64,000 nucleotides of DNA from assembly GCA_945643635.1 (NCBI GenBank), contig CALZFC010000268.1, positions 188,501-252,500 of the forward strand, in the 5' to 3' direction. A program made the translations under genes and the position numbers. The number at the start of each line of letters is the position of its first letter. The first letter of the stretch is position 1. The DNA comes from Allodiplogaster sudhausi. Taxonomy: Eukaryota; Nematoda; Chromadorea; Rhabditida; Diplogasteridae. Of this stretch, positions 21,881 to 34,919 are shown one piece after another. The notes below the pieces were generated by a model. The model did not search any database and was not told the origin of the DNA. It saw only the letters and a program-made list of their open reading frames with translations.

Positions 21881-24800
21881 ACTGATACGCCAACGATGGT
21901 TTGCTTCAGTTTTGTCAATATATCTCTAGAACTGTGAAGGGGAGAATGTGGGAGAGAGGGGAAAGGGCAAAAAATATGAGAATGGAATCAATCTGTACAT
22001 GTGTAACGAATGCAGATTTGTAGACGAAATAGTTCATCAATATTTCTTAAAGAACAAACATAGGTGTAATCGCATGTTCAATATGTGGGTGGAATAAAAT
22101 TTAATGAAATAATTTCATAGTTTTGGGATATTTTATTGTCATTCTTAACCGCTTGGAAGTGAGGAAGGCAACAAGTGCTGCTTCGCAGAATTGTTTTTTT
22201 TCCTCTAGTGTCTCTTGTGTTCAGTTGACCCATTTTGTCGAAAACAGAACATTATTCTGAGGCAGAGACATAGCGAAAGGCAGCCAGAGAGCGGTGTACA
22301 CGAGACACCTTGTGAATGCTAAAAGGCCAAGGAATCGCTAAGAGCGAATAGGCAGTTAGACTGATAGAAAGAAAAGGCAATGAGAGAAAGAAAAATAGCA
22401 AGATGGAAAGATAGAGAGAGATTGAGATGGACGTAAAGAGAGAGAGCGAGAGAGAGATAGAGACGGAGCTAAAGAGGGAGAGGGAGAGAGAGAGAGAGAT
22501 ACCGGCCCCTCCCTGCCCTGGCTCACTCACACATCGATTGCAGCAACCAGGATAGCTCGCATCCCCCCTCTACACGAGCGGAGTAGCCATGCTGCATTCA
22601 TTTTCTGGTTCGTTGATAATTCATCCAATTTTAAAATGATAGTTTGTCTGATGATAAATCGTCCATTTTTTTAAAGAAAACATAGAGAACTCGTTCAAAT
22701 TTTCGTTTTTATTTGTATAAAAAAATATGTATGTAAAGAATTTTTTTTATACTTTACCGTTATTTAGCCACGGTATTTATTCCTTCTTCTAAATTTCTCT
22801 TTTGCAGTTCGCTCATAGACAGCGACTCCTTCACATTCACTGGCAGCGTACATCTGCCAACATCATTTCGAGCATTTCGAGCATAGAATGAGATTTGTGA
22901 CAGCAAATTACCATTCAAATCAAGTCAGTAATTCCTGTCTCGTTTTTATAAGAGCTTTTAAAATCCATTGAAAATGCCTTTTAACGCGGAAGTAAAAGTT
23001 TTATGGCTTTTTCATGAATTTCAGAAATGACTTCTGACTCCAATTCGGGGATAACAATTACTACGCTACCAAGAGTGTGCAAAAAAAATAGAGGTAGATA
23101 TCTTCTTCTCGTTGTGGATTCTCGACGAGACAGCAGTTCTCGCTATCAACACTATGAGTGAAGGTATTTGTTTAATCCATACAATGTATTACACACAAGA
23201 TGCAAGACGAAATAGAGCCTTCGTCAAGTTCACGCCCATGGCACCTCAATTGTACGATGTGATGTTTTAAGGATATTCAACTGGCAAACGCTCACTTGGC
23301 CTACGTCGTGAGCACCGCATCTACGTCTACCACATTAAAAGAGGAAAATTATTGCTGTGAAAATTTTACAAATTTATTTTTTATTTCGAATAAAATATTA
23401 TTATCTCCATTGCATATTGTTGCTGCGCAGAGAATCGGAATGGAAAAACGTGAGTGTTGGATGACAGCATTTTCTTTTTAAAAAAATTAATGCAAATGTT
23501 TATGGTTTGAGATGACTGTGAGAAGGAAGATGCGATTAGAGTGTCGGATTTTTTGAGCGCTTAGATTTTTGTAGAGGAGTGAGCGAGAAGCGAAGGAAGC
23601 AATTCAAAGAATGGCGGAAGGGTCAAATTTTAGCAAGAAGAGGAGAGAACGGAGAGGGAAGAAAGAGGCTTACCACTAGTTTATGTCTCGCTTTCTACAG
23701 ATGTTAATCGTAAGCAGAGAGAAGAACAGGCCCTGGGAATGAGAAAAATTAACACACTCATCGTCAGCATCCCCTTATGACCCCTTACAAAAGGAAAGCG
23801 AATGTAATATTATTATAGACTATCTGCTTCACTTAAAATTTTGCTGATTTATGTTTGTACAGTTTTGTGTTGCCAATATGGCAACTTATAGCATTGTACG
23901 CAGTATGTACATACATATTATACGGGATCGCGATTTGAATAGTCGCCTCTGGTCTCCTCCACACTCGCGTTTGTCATTGCCTCGTCTTCCGTGTGCGGAC
24001 AACTTATATAAAAGCCGTCAAATGTAGGGTGCTTGGCGATCATGTATAAACTTCACGTTTGTAGCCTTCAGCTTTGCGCAGTGGCGATAACGTGACCAAT
24101 GAGGCTTAGCCGAGGTGCGTTTATTGCTGGTTGAAAACTTTTCCCAATTACCCGCTATGGCCCCTGAAACACGGGTGCCATATGCAATTTTTGAACGCCC
24201 GAAGGGGCAAAAATTACCGAAAACCAAAAATTACCAAAAATTGGTACTCCGTCCTCCTTTTCCTGTTATAATGGTCTTTCACTAACATGTACATGTTCAC
24301 ACAAAACAGTGTAATAATAGACTAACCTTAAGCGTTGATAAGTCAGATGCGATAATTAACGTTAACTAATAGAATGGTTTTTTTTAAATATAACTATTAG
24401 ATATAGTTGAACAATTGGCAAAGTCATATGAGTTCTTTGAAAAGGTTTGAAGTAAATCATGCAATTAGAATTCACATGAATAACTAAATGAGCATTTGTT
24501 TAAATTAGGTACGTAAATATAATTAGAATACACATGCAGAAGGAAATGAGCATTTAGAGGTTGAAAACTGTTACAAATTTCCTGCTATGGCCCCTGATTT
24601 TTTTTTATTTGTTTGAAGTTTTCGTATGCCTGACGGGCTGAAAAATAATATAATTCAATTTCGCCATCGACACGCATCCATTGTCTTCCTTATCCAATAT
24701 CTTACAATTAGACTCTTTCTGCCCCGACGCGAGCGTCTAGGTGAATGCAAAAGACTGGAAGGTAGGAGAGCGTCCTCTCCTCCGGGGAGAGACCGCCCGC

Positions 24801-25662
24801 GTCGGACTGCCTGCGCGCCCGCTCTGCATTGCGGTCGCGGCATCCGACGGCGGCCACTCGCATCGGGGGAACAGCTCTGCAGACAATAACAGAGCGAGCT
24901 CTGCGCTACAGAAGCGTGTTCGAAATCAGTTTGTGTTTGTTTTCTGGCTTCTGCCGACTCCTCGGGCACAACAGAAGCGACGAATTTCTAGAAAATGCGA
25001 CTGCCTAGCTTGTACAGCAGCCGACTTCAAACGGGTTGTCCGGCTTACACGGGAAAGTGCCAGAGATTGCCGGCCTGGGAAAGGGGTGTAGCGGAGAGTA
25101 GAGTGTGTGTGCTTTGCAGAGAGTTGAACAGAGTAGACAAGTGGCCAGGCCAGGTGGGAGCAAGAGCGAGAGAGAGATATAGAATACTGACGGTGAGAGA
25201 AGAGACGAGAGAGGGTGCGCTGGATAGGAGAGACTAGGACAGTGCAAAAACGTGATAGAGCAGGGTATCGAGAAGGTTAAAGAAAAAACGAGAGGACGAG
25301 AGAGATATGAAAACAGATTAAAAGGAATAGTGAGGCAAGAGAGTGAGAGGACAAGAGATAGAGGTAGTGAGGAGAGAATCAGATCGCAGTGAAAGATACC
25401 AGCTCTAAAGTGTTTAGAAATGAGAGGAAAGGCTAGCTCTCATAGGTTAGCGAAATAAGAATGTTCTTTTATTTTGTGATACACAAAAATGAATATTACT
25501 TTAATCTGACAACAAATTGATCGTTCGGAAAATCGTTCATTTGTATTCCACAGAAAGGAACCGCGAGAGAATCATTTCAACTGCTTATTTTCGAAATAAG
25601 AATATGTACTCAAAAATAGATGGAAGTGCCTAACAATAAATGATCTTTTGTTCGTTCTGGGG
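21881..25662. other. Gene-poor stretch with GA-rich and GC-rich islands
   Basis: No gene is called. It holds an AG-rich tract (about 22420-22500), a pair of related segments (TGAAAACTTTTCCCAATTAC near 24131 and a diverged copy near 24562, both followed by GCTATGGCCCCTGA) and an unusually GC-rich island at about 24725-25240. The island has an open frame from 24741 without a recognisable domain, then GA-rich sequence to about 25400. The island could be a promoter or a 5' exon of an unseen gene. Confidence 0.4.
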
Positions 25663-27547
25663 CTACAATTTCGAAATGGCCTTGACATCGAACGGAACTC
25701 CAATGAGATCTGCGATGTAGGGAAGTCGATCTGAGCCGAAGAAGCACTCTTCCTTCCCATCGGGCGTATGCACGACGATCCAGGGCGCGCCAAAGGCCTA
25801 AAAAATAGTTCAGTTTTTTAAAAATAACTTTATTTGTTTACTCTAACTTTAATTATCGCGTTTATCATGGCATTCTGAAATTTAAATTACTATTTAAAAA
25901 TTATATTATAAAATGTATATGTATATACGATGTCATACATTATAACTCGAAGCCATCTTGGTGTTCTCAATGAGTTGCTGTTTGAACTGCGGCTGCTTGC
26001 TCTCTAGAATGACAGCGTCAGCGGCATTTACCTTGGCTTGAGTTAGCACCTCGAAAAGGATTTGTTTGGCGCCAATTCAAATGATTAATATTATTTTGAA
26101 TCCTTATTAATTTAAAATTCATAATGAATAACATGATAAAATTGGTTCATACCTCTCTAAAGTCCTCATCTGTGAAGATACCCTTTTGTTCGTGAAAGAA
26201 TCGATGATAAAATAGCCGGATAGCCTCGGGAAGTTTCGCTCTCTATAAAACACCGACCGATATTTATAACAATTCCGGATGACATCTGTTGCATAAAATA
26301 TGTACAAATAAAAGGTGTTGTATGAAAATTTTGATATATCCTGAGCTCTGCAACCGCGTCTGTTCAAATTACACCCTTTAATCAGTCGAAAGGGCGCGAA
26401 TGCCAATTTATGTTGTATTTATTTTTCTTCTCCTCTTCTTTATTTCCATGTTCTTTCCCCAATTGCTTGATCCCGTGTCGTCCGTTTAGACTTACACTGT
26501 TCTTATATTTGATCTTCGCAGTCAATGCGATTAAGAAATTGAAATTCAAATATGCATTTTCGAGCGATAATCAACCTCCGATGAAGCTTCCACAGCTAGA
26601 AGCACTCTCATCGCATTCAGGCTGCTCTTCGTTGAGAGGATCTCGGCAAAGTTCTAAAAGAAATTGAGCCATTCAATCAAAAGTGGTGATCCAAGTTCAA
26701 CAATAACATCATCGAAACAAAAATAGCAAACTATAGGCTGAGGAGCAGAAAGAACCTCGGGCATTCGAATTGTCGGGAGACAATAGTGTTTCACGGCACG
26801 TTGCAGGTCAGCGTAAAGGTAGGGGCCCTTTAATAGTATATGATACTCAACCGTACTCTATTTGAACCTCACAATACTCTACCGTACTCTATTTGAATTT
26901 TTCTAAGTCTTTTAAAACTTTATACGCGCGAATAAAGTTTTTTAAGTCTTTTAAAAAGCTTGTGTCTCTCTAAATCTGATGTTCTAGTCTTTGTGTCTCA
27001 CGATCAGACAAAATTCAAGTGCGAGATTTGGTTGCAAGTTGCGTCACTTGCAACAAACTTGCATTCCATTCATGGAGAGCTAATATTTTAAAAAAAATTA
27101 AAAAATTCCCGAAACCTTGAGTGGCGACTGAAAGATTGGCGGTCGATTACCGGACTCTTTGAAGAGGGCTGCGATATGAACCGGACGAAAACTCAGCTTA
27201 ATCGGCCACTCCCCCGAGCGCTCCAGACGAGAAAGCGTCTGCAGAGGAGACTTGAAGCATTAAGTTTTCTCTTTTCTCTCTCTCTCTCTCTCTATCTCTC
27301 TTTTTTTCTTTAAAGAACATAGTCAACATTCACTCTTGAATTCGCTCCATTTGGCCTGACACAAATGGCTTGAGAGTACATATGGTTTAGAGAAACACGA
27401 CTATAATAGTCAAAAAATATAAAAATACGTACATAGAGTTTTGTATTCCTTTAACTATGGTTTGAATCTAACCTCGAATGCGACAAATGAGTAAGGCGAC
27501 ATGAGATCATAGAAGAGATCCACATGGAATAACTGTTGAGGCGCCAT
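25663..27547 (-). CDS. Kappa-class glutathione S-transferase (DsbA-like fold), copy 1
   Basis: Seven exons, all in phase 0: 27547..27473, 27238..27116, 26827..26756, 26653..26576, 26242..26153, 26049..25939, 25797..25663, giving 227 residues, the normal length for the class. The N-terminus VDLFYDLMSPYSFVAFE carries the family SPY motif, with the catalytic Ser expected before Pro. The middle has FRPVHI.ALFKESGNRPP and LNAMRVLLAV. The end AFGAPWIVVHTPDG and FFGSDRLPYIADLIGVPF is the diagnostic AFG-P and FGSDR block. Kappa GSTs conjugate glutathione in mitochondria and peroxisomes. The last residues SKL form a consensus type-1 peroxisomal targeting signal. The next copy lies 3.5 kb away in the same orientation, with a foldback element between. 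Confidence 0.92.
27276..27302. repeat. (TC)n microsatellite in GST kappa intron 1
   Basis: A short pyrimidine dinucleotide tract inside the first intron of the minus-strand GST gene. Confidence 0.8.
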
Positions 27548-28208
27548 TTCGGCTTCTCTTATATCTGTAATGATCAAAGAGGTGTGCATCGCGCTAAATC
27601 TAAGAGATAATGCAATTAAACATGAATGCGGCCAAGACATATTGTAAGAAGCATAAAAAATTATTAGAAAAGTGTTCTCCAATTTTAAAATAAAATGTGG
27701 AATGCTTTGAATAAGAAGTGGCATAGAATGTCGAGCCAAAACTGGCATCGTGTTGGAGTCCAGTCGAAGTGCTTTCTCGAGTTCCCCTTTTGTTACCCGA
27801 CAATGAGATGAGCCCACCACGCGTGTGCTGAAGACTTTTCTGTAGTTTGTTCAAGCCATTTCTGTGGTTTGTTGCGTGCACATTCGCTGGGAAACCGTTT
27901 AGACTACGTAGCGAGCAACAAGCACATGAGTGCCACATTCCGATTCTGAAACGCATCAAGCCGGATTTTTTTAAATATACATTTTGCATGACATTCTACA
28001 TAAGCATGCATTCAGTTATATACCTACATATGTAGTACAGAAAGAAATTACAGATAGCCATCTTGGTTTAATATCAAAAACCTTCTTTAACAACCACATT
28101 TTTATCTACATGTTTCCAGCGTCCTTGCTTGTATCATCGCCAGCATAACTTTATTCTTTATCACATGGCTAACTGCATGTCAATGAACCAGTAGAATCAC
28201 AGATTAGT

Positions 28209-30739
28209 TTAAGAGAGCCTCTCTGTAAGGGTCAAGGAGCGCCTGCCCTAGAAAAATTTCATGTTTCTATAACCTTGAAAACATTATGAGGGATGCATAT
28301 AGTGTTCATAACGAAGTTTATTTTTTCAAAATTTTTTCTAAATTTTTTTCTCTTAGTTATAAGTCGAAATGCTCCAAAACCTTGGGAGACCATATCTCAA
28401 GTTACACTTAATATTTCTCAAAAATCTTTTAAATGTTAGATTCCTTGTTCAAAACTGCACAAAAAAGTCCATGGTGACTATTTTCGAAAAAAATTATTTT
28501 TATGACTTTTGCCCAATTTAATTTTTTTTAATGTGGTTTTCAGTCTTTTTTTACTATTACTTACAAAAAACTGAATCATCCATAAGAAAGAGCAGAAAAA
28601 ACTACACATAATATGTTTCTACGAGGAAAAATCTCGATTACTTTTTTGGGTATCTCCATTTGAATATCGGTTTCTAAGCAAATTTCGGGGTTGGCTGCAA
28701 ACCACGATATCAATCAAACTTCATAAATTCTTAAACTGAATAGTCTATTCGATGTAATTTTTTATGCTCTTCAAAATGGTATATGATTTGTACATAAAAA
28801 GATTGATTAAGTTTTAAGGTCGAAAATTGACTTTTTGTGTTTTAGGCCAATTTCTGGTGTTCAAATACGTATTCTTTGGACCTTTACTCTGTCTTGTACT
28901 CTGATTTCCAAAATAATATTTAGACTAAAAGAAAGAGCAGCTAAAACTGAGTCGGATATAGCTTTATTACCTAAATCAGAGGATACTTTTTTGGGAACAT
29001 GTATTTGAATGTTGCCTGTTGAAGGCGATATTACTGAATATTTCTTGGAAAATATTTCAAAATTGTCATTTTGAAAGATCTAGCACCCAATAATGGGTAT
29101 TCCATGATTCTTTGAAGTTCTTTTATGATATACCACTCAAAAGTGCTCAAAAATTCAAGAAATTTCATTTTTACGAGCCTAGAATGCGAAATAAATGTAT
29201 GAAAACTCCTTCGATGCCAACTATCAGGTCATTTATGAGCCCGATTGCCAAGAAGGTCATAACCATTTGAAAGAGCAGAGACTTTTACATAATATATATA
29301 CCGATGAAAGCGCAAAACCTGTACATGTTTCAGAAATCTTGAACTTTCGAAAAAAATCGACTACAGGTTTCGACTATTTGGAGCTGTTCGGCGAAAGCTG
29401 GCAAAAATGGAAACTATGTTCTCAAAACTCAACCATAATGTTTGTTGAGACGAGAAACATGAATCTGATGTTCATTTTCTACTTTTGAGTACCATCCATG
29501 GTATCGAAATGATATTTTTTTGCATATTATATTTCATTCTTCTGGCAAAAGTACCATGGATGGTACTCAAAAGTAGAAAATGAACATCAGATTCATGTTT
29601 CTCGTCTCAACAAACATTATGGTTGAGTTTTCAGAACATAGTTTCCATTTTTGCCTGCTTTCGCCGAACAGCTCAAAATAGTAGAAACCTGTAGTCGATT
29701 TTTTTCGAAATTTCAAGATTTCTGAAACATGTACAGGTTTTGCTCTTTCATCGGTGGATATATTATGTAAAAGTCTCTAATCTTTCAAATGGTTATGACC
29801 TTCTTGGCAATCGGGCTCACAAATGACCTGATAGTAGGCTTCGAAGGAGTTTTCGTACATTTATTTCGCCATCTATGCTCGTAAAAATGAAATTTCTTGA
29901 CTTTTTGAGTACTTTTGAGTGGTATATCATAAAAGAACTTCAAAGAATCATGGAATACCCATTAATGGGTGCTAGATCTTTCAAAATGACAATTTTGAAA
30001 TATTTTCCAAGAAATATTTAGTAATATCGCCTTCAACAGGCAACATTCAAATACATGTTCCGAAAAAAATATCCTCTTATTTTGGTAATAAAGCTATATC
30101 CGACTCAGTTTAAGCTGCTCTTTAAAACTTAATCTTTTTATGTACAAATCATATACCATTTTGAAGAGCATAAAAAATTACATCGAATATACTATTCAGT
30201 TTAAGAATTTATGAAGTTTGATTGATATTGTGATTTGCAGCCAACCCCGAAATTTGTTTAGAAACCGATATTCAAATGGTGATACCCAAAAAAAGTAATC
30301 GAGATTTTTCCTCGTAGAAACATATTATGTGTAGTTTTTTTCTGCTCTTTCTTATGGATGATTCAGTTTTTTGTAAGTAATAGTAAAAAAAAGACTGAAA
30401 ACCACATTAAAAAAAATTAAATTGGGCAAAAGTCATAAAAATAATTTTTTTCGAAAATAGTCACCATGGACTTTTTTGTGCAGTTTTGAACAAGGAATCT
30501 AACATTTAAAAGATTTTTGAGAAATATTAAGTGTAACTTGAGATATGGTCTCCCAAATTTTAGAGCATTTCGACTTATAACTAAGAGAAAAAAATTTAGA
30601 AAAATTTTTGAAAAAATAAACTTCGTTATGAACACTATATGCATCCCTCATAATGTTTTCAAGGTTATAGAAACATGAAATTTTTCTAGGGCAGGCGTCC
30701 ATAGCGGCCTCCTTGAGTCTTACAGAGAGGCTCTCTTAA
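28209..30739. mobile_element. Giant foldback element, about 2.5 kb, TTAA-flanked
   Basis: Nearly the whole stretch is one palindrome. The left arm (28213 to about 29490) reappears inverted at about 29555-30735, with only about 60 bp at the centre. Shared blocks include TGGTACTCAAAAGTAGAAAA around the centre and CTAGGGCAGGCG close to the ends. The outer ends read TTAAGAGAGCCTCTCTGTAAG and its inverse, with TTAA copies at 28209-28212 and 30736-30739. The arms contain no transposase frame; open frames there are mirrored shadows. The arms differ by only scattered substitutions and small indels, which suggests a young or homogenised insertion. It lies between the two tandem kappa GST genes. Confidence 0.9.
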
Positions 30740-31047
30740 GAACGATTTCTTCACTTTGACCTTCAATTGGGAACAGGAAAAGACCCTTTTCAACTAGCGG
30801 AATGTACATGCCTACGTAAAACATCGTGAACAAAATTAGAAAATTTTTGTATATATTACAACGGAACACACAAGTCGTATGGAAATAAATGAGTACCAGA
30901 ATTTTTTAAAATTAATTTTTTATTATTTAATGAAATCATGTAGATTATACAATTTCGCCACTGAATTTGGATTTCTCTTGTCAAGTAATATAACCGATTA
31001 TATGATAATTCTTTAGCGAGTAAGTTATAAATTGAATAACGTATGAA

Positions 31048-32796
31048 TTACAATTTCGCCCTTGCCGCTCCTTCGTTGAACGGAACGCCAAGAATGTCCG
31101 CAATGTACGGCAGTCGATCTGAGCCCCAGATGCACTCGTCGCCTTCGGGCGTGTGCACGACGATCCACGGTGCGCCAAAGGCCTTAAAATGTTTTTTTTT
31201 TTATAAAAAATTTCCCGCCAAAAATAATAATTGTAGATCAATTGGCTTAAAGGAGCCAAAACTAGATGTAGAATTCACCTTTTCTGGCCTGACACAGAGG
31301 CTAGGGAGCATGCGACTACGAGTGCTCAGGAAAATACTATAATATCATATGGTTGAGATTCGTTCTCTTTTTTTAAACGAGCTTGAATTTAAAAAAAAAA
31401 AGATATCTCTTTCTTCTTCTTAAGAAAATACCTTATAGCCCGAAGCTGTTCGGGTGTTCTCCATGAGTTGCCGTTTGAAACGCTGTTCTTTGCTACGGCG
31501 AACAAGATCATCGACCGCGTGTACCTTCGCTCTTGCGAGCACCTGACAATGGAGAGATGGAGAATGTGTGGCAGAGGAAAAATGGAGTGAACAGTGTTTG
31601 TGCTGGCCTTGCTATTAATTAATTAATTAATTTCTTTATTTATTTATCGTATATGAAACAAGACTTTTTTTTAATGTGAGCATTGGCAGCCGCTTCGTTT
31701 ACCTCTCTAAAGTCATCTTCGTCGAAGATGCCCTTGTCTTCGACGAAAAAGCGGTGATAAAACTCGCGAATCGTGTTGGCAAGACGATCACTCTGACAAT
31801 TAGCAAAAATAATTTTTTTTTTCAAGTTAAATTTAGTTTACTTTCAATAAAATAGTGTATAAAAGCATAAATAGTTCATGCAATTTTTATCGTAATTTGT
31901 TTGAATATTACTGAATCTAATTTCACAAGCACTGTGGCCCTTTGTTCAGGAAGGGATTTGTAGGGATTTCCTTCGTTATAAAAAATAAAATCAACCTCCG
32001 ATGATGCCTCCAACGCAAGCAGCACTCGCATTGCATTTACGCTACTTTTCTGCGCGACGACACTGACAAAGTCCTCAATATGAGCAAATTTGTGAGGCGA
32101 GGCTGAGATTCCCTTGAGACATCCTTGAAGAGGTAGGCCACCTGCACTTGCAATGCATGAACTTGTTATAGACTTGCTCTCTTTTGTACATATATTTCAA
32201 ATGTTCGAAAACTACAACAAGTTATGAATTCATTTTCATTAAATTTGAAAATCTTACACAACCTGCTATAGCCGTGTACAAACGTGTCATCACAACATAA
32301 ATTAGAATTACACTGTGCTTTTAGCTTGCTGTTCTCTCCAATTACTACTGTGAGTGAACGATACTCTTTCCAGCTCAATTGAACTGAGAATATTTGATTC
32401 AAGCTAGGATCTTTCTTTCATGCGCTTCATAGGCACGACAAGGATAACTCGAATCACTTCACCTTCTGCGGCGAGTCGGCGAGCGGTGGATGATTGCCGG
32501 CCTCCCTGAAGACGGCGCCGACGTGGAAGGGACGGAAGCGTAGTTCGACAGGCCACGCCCCCGAATGGGTCAGACGTGTCAGAGTCTGAAAAATCAGTCG
32601 ACTCAAAAGAAGAAAAATAAGAAAAAAATTACGGTTCAATTTAGTTCTCCCATTAAATATAGGAATACTTGTAGCTATCGACTAAAATAAGTAGTAAGGA
32701 AAATAGAGGAAGAAGTAGAACAACCTCAAACGCTACTGCTAAAAAGGGCGAACTGAGGTCAAAGAAGAGGTCGATAGAAAGTGATCTGTGCGACAT
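31048..32796 (-). pseudogene. Kappa-class glutathione S-transferase, copy 2 (one-base frame disruption)
   Basis: Exons match copy 1: 32796..32725, 32585..32463, 32141..31996, 31792..31703, 31542..31432, 31182..31048. Motifs are IDLFFDLSSPFLAVAFE, FRPFHVGAVFREAGNHPP, SSVNAMRVLLALEASSE, FYHRFFVEDKGIFDEDDF, AFGAPWIVVHTPEG and WGSDRLPYIADILGVPF, ending AKL (peroxisomal-signal-like). Exon 3 merges what are exons 3 and 4 in copy 1, so one intron is absent. It is 146 bp long, one short of a multiple of three: VAYLFKDVSRE is in one frame and SASPHKFAHIEDF in the next, with the break near 32100-32112. No alternative splice site repaired the phase. Either a recent pseudogene or a one-base sequence error. 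Confidence 0.8.
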
Positions 32797-33700
32797 GTCT
32801 AGATTGGAGACTATTGAATTTTTAGAACCATGAATTTGGCCACTTTTATGCTTACCATTAGAAAGCCTGTAAAATATGACAATTATAATTTTTTTAATGA
32901 TATTTGATATTTAATTATACAGTGAACGGCTAATTTAAATGACAAACAAAAATATGAAAATAGCTAGAAGAATCGTGACATAATGCCTCGCTAACTGCTT
33001 ATGAACTGTTAGGCATACAATGCATATAACCGTTCTGCTCCAATGGGCGTAGCTAATGGTTAGTGATTCATAAAAATAAATGTCCTTGACCATTGCGACT
33101 TCAAACACATCTCGAAGCCACACACACCAAACAAACTGGTTAAGGGTTCAAGGAATTCCATTCTTATTACCGTGGCTCCACCTACACAGCAACCTCTCTT
33201 CTCCACTATCTCCTTCACCCTTTCCCCATTCAAATTTAGACTCTTGTCTCAGTTGCTAGCAATCGTCCTCGCAAAGGAAGCAGTTTCCTACTTCAAACTA
33301 AATTTTCACTAAATGTGAAGCTAGACAGCAATATCGAAGAAGTCAAAGTCTGCCCAAAAATGCCCAAAACGTCCCATGGAGAAAATAATTTGTGTTTCAG
33401 CAAATAAGGATAGAACGAGAGAATGTGTTTACAGAAAACTTATTATAAAGAAAACTGTGAATGTGGAGATGATACCACAGAGCCATCGTTTTTTCTATAC
33501 GGATAAAAATGGCGATCACTCCAGTAGATCAAGTTAACGGTAACTAAAACAATACAGATATGTATATCGCTTAGTGAAATGAGCCATTCAGGTTCTGTGC
33601 ATCGTTTCTCCTACCATGTGCAGAATGCATGCCTAAAACTTGTTCACTTTTCCTTGATCCTGCTCAAGGACAGCGCGTTAATGGCTAATCATTTTTAGGG
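32797..33700. other. Intergenic stretch, no gene seen
   Basis: Spacer between the second GST gene and a tRNA relic. No coding signal was recognised. Confidence 0.4.
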
Positions 33701-33773
33701 TCTCATATAGCTCAGTGGTAGAGCGCTCACTTAGCATGCGAGAGGTCTGTTGTTCAATTCCCCCATACCTCCA
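33701..33773 (+). pseudogene. tRNA-Ala relic
   Basis: The A box TAGCTCAGTGG and anticodon AGC are kept, but the 5' acceptor strand is TCTCATA and cannot pair with the retained TACCTCC. The anticodon stem has a mismatch and the T stem is broken (TTGTTCAATTCCCCC). The 3' flank, from about 33774 to 34150, resembles the flank of the tRNA at 40787. Confidence 0.75.
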
Positions 33774-34919
33774 AAAATTTTCCTTTTTTTTTTGGACAAA
33801 TTTCGTGGAAAAAGTCCAAATAAGTCTAGTGAAAACGTATTGTATGAAAAAGGAGTCGATGTCGAGTTCGCTGAACGGTGTGGCTTACCAAAATCTGGCT
33901 GGACGTTGTAATGTGTCTCTCAGCGAAACTGAAGAATAGAGTAAATAAAATCAGAAAAAAATATTGAGACAAAATAAATTATCCTTCGTTAACATTTGAT
34001 TTATTCAAAGGAAACCATCTAACAAGATCAACATCACTCAAATGCTTAACCTCTCATGTAGATTGACATAATGGAGACGCCCCCGGAATGCTGTACGTCG
34101 ATGTCTGCGAAACTAGTCTTCGAGCAAATGATTTAATAAGACAAAACCAGGAGGAAATTGCGAACTGGAAGCTTTACGATTCATTATGGATTTAAACTGT
34201 AGGCAATGGCTGATACCTATCGTTTGCATACAAACAATTGAATTCGCTCTAAATGCTTCCATATGGCCTGGCTGAAACATCATATGAATTCAAGTCTTAT
34301 TAATACGTGGGGGCGTTTCGAAGCTGATTGATAGAGACAAATTTGGAAATGTTTGCTCGCCACGAGCCTGCTCGATAATGAGAAGCATGGCCAGAATGCC
34401 TCATGTAAAGAAGTTCCGTTAAGTACAACGAGTAGCCATCCTTTGCCTTTTCGTTGTTTCGGGCTCTCATACAAGGTGCGCTCCCATTTTGATAATTCTT
34501 TGTGAGCATCTAGTTCTTACCATTAGTCAGAAATAATGCTTAGAATCTTCAAATGCTGCCATATCGGCATGAGCCATTTTATATTTTTAAAATAGCCTAT
34601 TCCTTAGATGCATTTGGATCCGCCGTGTTTTTTTTCAGAAATCTAAGAGGTGTTGCACATAATAAAGATATGCTGGTAAACCAGGACCACAGTGAATTGC
34701 GGTGGCCATAACAACTAGGAATGATTTCATGGCCGTAAGGGGCGTATTTCAGTTGTAGAGAGTCCGAGACTTAGAAATTGAACGCGACATTCGAGCCAAA
34801 ATAGATTATCCGTCGATCACCTCGAGATTTTCGACGTATTTGACTTATTCGCAAGAAAACATTCACGGATTGCGACGGATCTTTATTCACTTGAAATTAT
34901 CTCTGAATCGAGGGATGAA
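33774..34919. repeat. tRNA-flank repeat and gene-free spacer
   Basis: Sequence at about 33935-34110 resembles 41285-41470: GTAAATAA, then ATTATCC/GTTATCC, GGAAACC, and CTTAACCTCT followed by GGAG. Both lie 3' of tRNA-Ala copies, so tRNA plus flank was duplicated as a unit. A diverged piece recurs near 34795-34860. No gene was recognised. Confidence 0.5.

Noticed and set aside
28260..30700. Several 60-100 codon frames within the 2.5-kb palindrome
   Set aside because: They occur as mirrored pairs in the two arms, lack domains and are AT-rich; best explained as chance frames in element arms.
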